In this document: in pieces, positions 5,492 to 6,113 of the stretch
Numbering within the stretch: position 1 is the stretch's first letter
Layout: the number at the start of each line of letters is the position of its first letter
Assembly: GCA_937967755.1 (NCBI GenBank)
Contig: CALBTA010000085.1
Span: 1-6,113, forward strand
Direction of reading: 5' to 3'
Source of the DNA: an uncultured Planctomycetaceae bacterium
GTDB lineage: Bacteria > Planctomycetota > Planctomycetia > Pirellulales > Pirellulaceae
Length of the DNA: 6,113 bases
Notes under the pieces: model-generated
Databases searched by the model: none
The model's input: only the letters and a program-made list of their open reading frames with translations
What the model was told of the DNA's origin: nothing
Made by a program: the position numbers and the translations under genes

Positions 5492-5806
5492 TACCCGTTG
5501 CGGGCCGCCGGGCGGTATGTGATCGCTCGCGAAGAAGACAACACGCCCTGGCCGTGCGAGCCGGGCGGGGTGACGCTGCGTTACCACAACGGCCAGCCGC
5601 TGGGGATGTTGCTCTGCTCAGTCCGGCGCGGCGAACCAACCGCCGGAGCCGCGCCCGATTTATCGCAAGCAGTGCCGGCTGGTTTGCGAACGAAGTTCAT
5701 ACCGAAGTTCAGCGGCACGCTGTACCTCAAAGTTAACGACAGCTCCGCCGAACGAAGCGATAACGAAGGGGAGTTGAAGGTACAAGTGAAACCGGTGAGT
5801 GAATGA
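5492..5806 (+). pseudogene. C-terminal beta-rich domain of the lipoprotein metallopeptidase, after in-frame TAG
   Basis: The frame is unbroken apart from the TAG. It reads YPLRAAGRYVIA, PWPCEPGGVTLRYHNGQPLG, then GTLYLKVNDSSAERSDNEG, and ends PVSE with TGA at 5804-5806. The VNDS...SDNEG strand pair resembles the end of LecA (PA-IL)-like carbohydrate-binding beta-sandwiches; I offer that as a resemblance only. The domain begins before the stop, at about codon 450 (VEVDSQPGWQSSGIKAEAGT). The TAG therefore falls inside a folding unit and not at a boundary, and Gln would fit there. A separate gene starting at TTG 5498 is unlikely, because it would begin mid-domain without a ribosome site. Confidence 0.8.
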
Positions 5807-5810
5807 GCTG

Positions 5811-6002
5811 GAACAGGAGGGAACGGAGATAACGGAGGAGAGACCTCGAACTCTTTCGCGCGTCGATGCCTCCTGAGGTTCCAAAACACTATTCAAAGGG
5901 TAAGAGAAGCATCCTAAGAACGGGCGTTTGCGGACCATCGACCAAATAGAAGATGAATGCCAAATGTTCCTTTTACTCCGTTACCTCTGGTCCCTCCTGT
6001 TC
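5811..6002. repeat. Segment bounded by 27-bp imperfect inverted repeats (MITE-like)
   Basis: The left arm (5811-5837, starting GAACAGGAGGGA and ending TAACGGAG) matches the reverse complement of the right arm (5976-6002) at 24 of 27 bases. The interior of about 138 bp has no convincing gene. The left arm starts 4 bases after the lipoprotein gene's TGA. The pair could be the termini of a small non-autonomous element, or it could form a long hairpin that ends the transcript. I see no clear target-site duplication. Confidence 0.7.
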
Positions 6003-6031
6003 AAAATGTGCAACAGTACATCAGTTGTACC

Positions 6032-6113
6032 TCAACTCTTCGGTCGAACCCAGGTTTCACCTTTCTTGTAACGCTGAGCGCGGTCTTTGGTGGTGGCGTC
6101 CTCGCTGATTTGG
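6032..6113 (-). CDS. C-terminal end of an unidentified gene (partial)
   Basis: On the minus strand a frame enters from the right edge and reads QISEDATTKDRA, then QRYKKGETWVRPKS, and stops at TGA (6032-6034). The other two minus frames look less protein-like and one stops after 18 codons. Charged residues and sensible codon use support a real coding end, but 26 residues are too few to name it. It would converge on the lipoprotein gene across the inverted-repeat segment. Confidence 0.45.
   Translation of the reverse strand, partial: QISEDATTKDRAQRYKKGETWVRPKS

Noticed and set aside
5498..5806. Independent gene starting at TTG 5498
   Set aside because: It starts mid-domain, has no ribosome site, and is collinear with the upstream frame across a single TAG, so it is the detached end of the same gene.
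5660..5938. Minus-strand open frames at 5581-5889 and 5660-5938
   Set aside because: They overlap the supported C-terminal domain and the inverted-repeat segment and show no domain-like features.

Overview
The window is most likely a chromosomal stretch from a planctomycete (Pirellulales-like). This is an inference from three things: the moderately high GC, the dense short-palindrome repeat modules of a kind I associate with that phylum, and a lipoprotein metallopeptidase of planctomycete style. No rRNA, tRNA or species-level marker is present.

Layout. Positions 1-501 hold no credible gene. They are an array of at least thirteen short hairpins with variable stems, plus direct and inverted copies of longer repeat units. 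Positions 502-3619 on the minus strand carry a type IIG (Eco57I-like) restriction-modification gene of about 1,038 codons: nuclease, helical connector, adenine-N6 methylase, target-recognition domain and C-terminal tail. It is not intact. An in-frame TAG lies 15 codons after the likely start (3572-3574), and a one-base frameshift near a GGGG run (625-628) separates the last ~40 residues. Positions 3620-4069 are a repeat-rich divergent intergenic region with operator-like palindromes and a long stop-free minus frame that runs into the endonuclease gene. Positions 4070-5806 on the plus strand encode a predicted zinc-dependent (HEGTH...E) lipoprotein with a C-terminal beta-rich domain. That domain is cut off by a second in-frame TAG (5489-5491). 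Its 5' end is built from repeats: a 7-bp tandem repeat right at the start codon and a nested inverted repeat. Positions 5811-6002 are bounded by a 27-bp imperfect inverted repeat (MITE-like), and 6032-6113 is probably the 3' end of another minus-strand gene.

How it fits together. The two main genes diverge and show no functional link. The most striking point is that both are interrupted by TAG at a position where Gln (CAG) fits, while both apparent true ends are TGA. The plain reading is decay or sequencing error, and the frameshift supports that. Readthrough or TAG recoding is the more exciting alternative and is easy to test.
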